From assembly GCA_039208045.1 (NCBI GenBank), contig JBCCRH010000328.1:1-7349 (forward strand): a stretch of 7,349 nt of DNA, given 5' to 3'. Shown here in pieces: positions 5,417-7,349 of this stretch (position 1 is the first letter of the stretch; every line of letters begins with the position of its first letter). This DNA comes from JBCCRH01 sp039208045. Lineage in GTDB: Bacteria > Bacteroidota > Bacteroidia > Chitinophagales > Saprospiraceae. Under the pieces are notes generated by a model. The model searched no databases, was not told the origin of the DNA, and was given only the letters and a program-made list of their open reading frames with translations. The position numbers and the translations under genes were made by a program.

Positions 5417-6328
5417 ATGACTCGAATACTTGTTGTCGGCTTATTATTATTTGCTGGCTGTACGAATACCTCTTCGAAGATGGAAAAATCCACTACTGAT
5501 GCGCTCAATATAAAGCGCGTTGTAGATTGGCAGGGGCACCGGGGGGCGCGCGGGCTGGTGCCAGAGAATACCGTGCCTAGCTTTTTGAAAGCCTTGGAAT
5601 TTGAAGCCATCAAGACCTTAGAGCTAGATGTGGTGGTGTCGAAGGATAGTGTATTGATCGTTTCGCATGAGCCTTGGCTGTCGCACTATATTTGCAGTCA
5701 TCCGGATGGACGGGCGATAGAGGAATCGGAAGAAGAGGTGCTGAATATTTACCAAATGACATACAAGCAAATCCAGCAATATGATTGTGGGAGCCGGGGG
5801 AATGAACGCTTTCCAGAGCAGGTGAAGCAAAAGATAGCTAAGCCCTCTTTGGCTGATGTAGTGCGTGCCGTGAGTGACTATTGTGCGACCAATAAGCGGG
5901 AACAACCCTTATATAATATTGAGATTAAAAGTCGGCCGGAGTGGGATAACTCGAAGACGCCGGAGCCGGAAGTTTTCGCTCAACTAGTGGTAGCCGAAGT
6001 GGAGCAACTCGGAATCGCAAAGCAGGCTTGTATTCAATCGTTTGATGTGCGGGCTTTGCAAGCCGTGCACGAGTTGGATACCACTATGGTAACAGCCTTG
6101 TTGGTGGAAAATACAGATGGCTTGGCTACAAATCTAGAGGCTTTGGGATTTGTACCTACTATTTACAGTCCGTACTACCGTTTGGTAAGTGCTAATTTGG
6201 TGAAAGAAGTGCATGCAAAGGGGATGCAGATCATTCCGTGGACGGTGAATGAGTGGGAGGCGATAGAGGGGTTGCTGAAACTGGGAGTGGATGGGATTAT
6301 CACGGATTATCCCAATCGGATTGAGTAA
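5417..6328 (+). CDS. Glycerophosphodiester phosphodiesterase lipoprotein
   Basis: The 303-residue product hydrolyses glycerophosphodiesters (deacylated phospholipid headgroups) to glycerol 3-phosphate and an alcohol. The N-terminus MTRILVVGLLLFAGC ends in a lipobox (LFAGC) with Cys15 as the lipidated residue, so it is membrane-anchored in the envelope. GDPD motifs are intact: QGHRGARG (His41, Arg42), PENT (Glu50), LELDVVVSKD (metal ligands Glu69 and Asp71), HEP (His84, second catalytic His), NIEIKS (Glu169) and the C-terminal IIPWTVNE and GVDGIITDYP that close the TIM barrel. The insertion at about 92-140 after the HEP motif is common in periplasmic members. The length is normal. A UgpQ/GlpQ-like role in phosphate or glycerol scavenging is inferred. 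It is divergent from the cyclase gene, and no terminator is seen before ilvC. Confidence 0.92.
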   Translation: MTRILVVGLLLFAGCTNTSSKMEKSTTDALNIKRVVDWQGHRGARGLVPENTVPSFLKALEFEAIKTLELDVVVSKDSVLIVSHEPWLSHYICSHPDGRAIEESEEEVLNIYQMTYKQIQQYDCGSRGNERFPEQVKQKIAKPSLADVVRAVSDYCATNKREQPLYNIEIKSRPEWDNSKTPEPEVFAQLVVAEVEQLGIAKQACIQSFDVRALQAVHELDTTMVTALLVENTDGLATNLEALGFVPTIYSPYYRLVSANLVKEVHAKGMQIIPWTVNEWEAIEGLLKLGVDGIITDYPNRIE

Positions 6329-6334
6329 TTTTTA

Positions 6335-6342
6335 TATATTTG
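6335..6342 (+). promoter_or_regulatory. Candidate -7 promoter element upstream of ilvC
   Basis: TATATTTG matches the Bacteroidota TAnnTTTG -7 consensus exactly, seven bases after the phosphodiesterase stop. Use of this site would give ilvC a leader of roughly 165 bases. No convincing -33 TTTG lies at the right distance; the nearest TTG (6321-6323) is too close. Confidence 0.35.
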
Positions 6343-6435
6343 CCCACCTTCCTAACCAAAGTGCTAATTTAGTTTTACTTTTAGCGTTCATATCGTTTAT
6401 ACTTCACAACAATCTTAGTAGCTTTTGAGCAGCTT

Positions 6436-6455
6436 AACGGATGTGTACATCTGTT
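6436..6455 (+). other. Hairpin in the ilvC leader
   Basis: AACGGATG (6436-6443) pairs with CATCTGTT (6448-6455), 8 bp with one G-T wobble and a TGTA loop. It lies 60 bases before the ilvC start and contains the ATG of the short upstream frame at 6441. No T-run follows, so it is not an intrinsic terminator by itself. Confidence 0.35.
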
Positions 6456-6503
6456 GTGCCCAATAGAGTTGAAATATTCAAAGACTTAAATTATATAGTT
6501 TAA
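6441..6503 (+). CDS. Possible short upstream ORF (leader peptide) before ilvC
   Basis: An ATG at 6441 opens a 20-codon frame that ends in TAA at 6501-6503, 12 bases before the ilvC ATG. Seven of the 20 residues are Val, Ile or Leu (4, 2 and 1), the end products of the pathway ilvC serves. This would suit a leader peptide, but the residues are not clustered as in classical attenuators, no ribosome-binding site is seen and no terminator/antiterminator pair is evident. Chance occurrence remains quite possible. Confidence 0.2.
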   Translation: MCTSVVPNRVEIFKDLNYIV

Positions 6504-6515
6504 ACAAAAAACGTC

Positions 6516-7349
6516 ATGGCAAAGATTAATTTTGGCGGCATGGAGGAAAATGTGGTTACCCGCGAAGAATTTCCTCTAGACAAAGCATTAGCGACGCTAC
6601 AGGAAGAGACCATTGCAGTAATTGGTTATGGAGTACAAGGCCCCGGCCAGGCCCTCAATTTAAAAGATAATGGCTTCAATGTGATTGTAGGGCAACGACA
6701 GCCTTCTAAATCATGGGACAAGGCCATTGCAGATGGTTGGGTTCCAGGAGAAACGCTCTTTTCTATCGAAGAAGCTGCCAGTAGAGGAACGATTATCCAG
6801 TATTTATTATCAGATGCCGCTCAGATTTCCCAGTGGGAAACCCTTAAAAAGCATTTGACGCCAGGTAAAGCCCTCTATTTTTCTCATGGCTTTGGCATCA
6901 CCTACAAAGAGCGCACGGGTATTATTCCTCCTGCTGATGTGGATGTGATTTTGGTGGCCCCAAAAGGTTCTGGAACGAGCTTGAGACGCCTATTCTTAGC
7001 GGGGCGTGGCTTGAATTCTAGCTATGCTATTTTCCAAGATGCTACCGGAAAAGCGAAAGAACGCGTAGTGGCACTAGGTATCGGAGTAGGCTCTGGCTAC
7101 CTCTTTGAGACGACTTTCAAGAAAGAAGTATATAGTGACTTGACTGGTGAACGCGGTTCTTTGATGGGAGCCATCCAAGGGCTTTTTGCTGCACAATACC
7201 AAGTATTACGCGAACGCGGCCACACCCCTTCTGAAGCCTTTAACGAGACCGTAGAAGAATTGACCCAAAGCCTTATGCCGCTCGTAGCCGAAAATGGTAT
7301 GGACTGGATGTATGCCAACTGTTCGACCACCGCCCAACGCGGCGCTTTG
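6516..7349 (+). CDS. ilvC: Ketol-acid reductoisomerase, class I (3' end beyond window)
   Basis: The frame is open from ATG 6516 to the last base, giving 278 residues of a protein usually about 330-350 long in this class. KARI performs the Mg-dependent alkyl shift and NADPH-linked reduction of acetolactate or acetohydroxybutyrate in valine, leucine and isoleucine synthesis, in the cytoplasm. Visible motifs are the Rossmann loop GYGVQGPGQ (37-45), the cofactor phosphate loop VGQRQPSKSW (58-67), catalytic His124 in FSHGFG, APKGSGTSLRR, metal ligands Asp208 and Glu212 in SDLTGERG, and Glu244 and Glu248 in NETVEE. Spacing fits class I rather than the duplicated class II enzyme, but the missing end prevents full proof. 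The start MAKINFGG is typical of Bacteroidota KARI; the A-rich stretch ACAAAAAACGTC replaces a Shine-Dalgarno site. It may be the first gene of an ilv/leu cluster beyond the window. Confidence 0.97.
   Translation, partial: MAKINFGGMEENVVTREEFPLDKALATLQEETIAVIGYGVQGPGQALNLKDNGFNVIVGQRQPSKSWDKAIADGWVPGETLFSIEEAASRGTIIQYLLSDAAQISQWETLKKHLTPGKALYFSHGFGITYKERTGIIPPADVDVILVAPKGSGTSLRRLFLAGRGLNSSYAIFQDATGKAKERVVALGIGVGSGYLFETTFKKEVYSDLTGERGSLMGAIQGLFAAQYQVLRERGHTPSEAFNETVEELTQSLMPLVAENGMDWMYANCSTTAQRGAL

Overview
The window most likely comes from a chromosome of the phylum Bacteroidota, perhaps a Saprospiria- or Cytophagia-like environmental member. Three things point there. The ketol-acid reductoisomerase is of the short class I form typical of that phylum. 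The genes lack Shine-Dalgarno sequences and have A/T-rich leaders. Two upstream regions carry an exact copy of the Bacteroidota -7 promoter motif TAnnTTTG. The genus is an inference and cannot be settled from this sequence.

Layout. Bases 1-417 are the 3' end of an unrecognised helical, possibly TPR-like, gene. Bases 418-1026 hold no convincing gene. They contain a very G-rich, C-poor degenerate repeat array with a strong G-quadruplex motif, then a set of nested and crossing inverted repeats, then a hairpin of about 110 nt. Two metallopeptidase-fold (M20) genes follow on the + strand: a cytoplasmic dipeptidase (1027-2412) and an exported M20D amidohydrolase (2646-4106). The 233-bp gap between them is packed with palindromes. 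A relative of one of these palindromes occurs as three 27-bp in-frame tandem copies inside the amidohydrolase, between its signal peptide and catalytic domain.

The amidohydrolase ends tail-to-tail, with a 4-bp overlap, against a class III adenylate cyclase on the - strand (4103-5329). That cyclase has a signal peptide, a long extracytoplasmic coiled coil, one membrane helix and a complete cyclase domain. A short divergent promoter region separates it from a lipoprotein glycerophosphodiester phosphodiesterase (5417-6328); this region carries three 9-bp tandem repeats that abut the phosphodiesterase start codon. After a 187-bp leader that may contain a short branched-chain-rich upstream ORF, the window ends inside ilvC (6516 onward).

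Functionally these are mostly housekeeping or scavenging genes: peptide and N-acyl amino acid hydrolysis, phosphodiester scavenging, cAMP synthesis, and valine/isoleucine/leucine synthesis. They do not form one obvious pathway or operon. I see no convincing new multi-gene system. The most unusual content is the repeat and secondary-structure DNA, above all the palindromic repeat that has become protein-coding.
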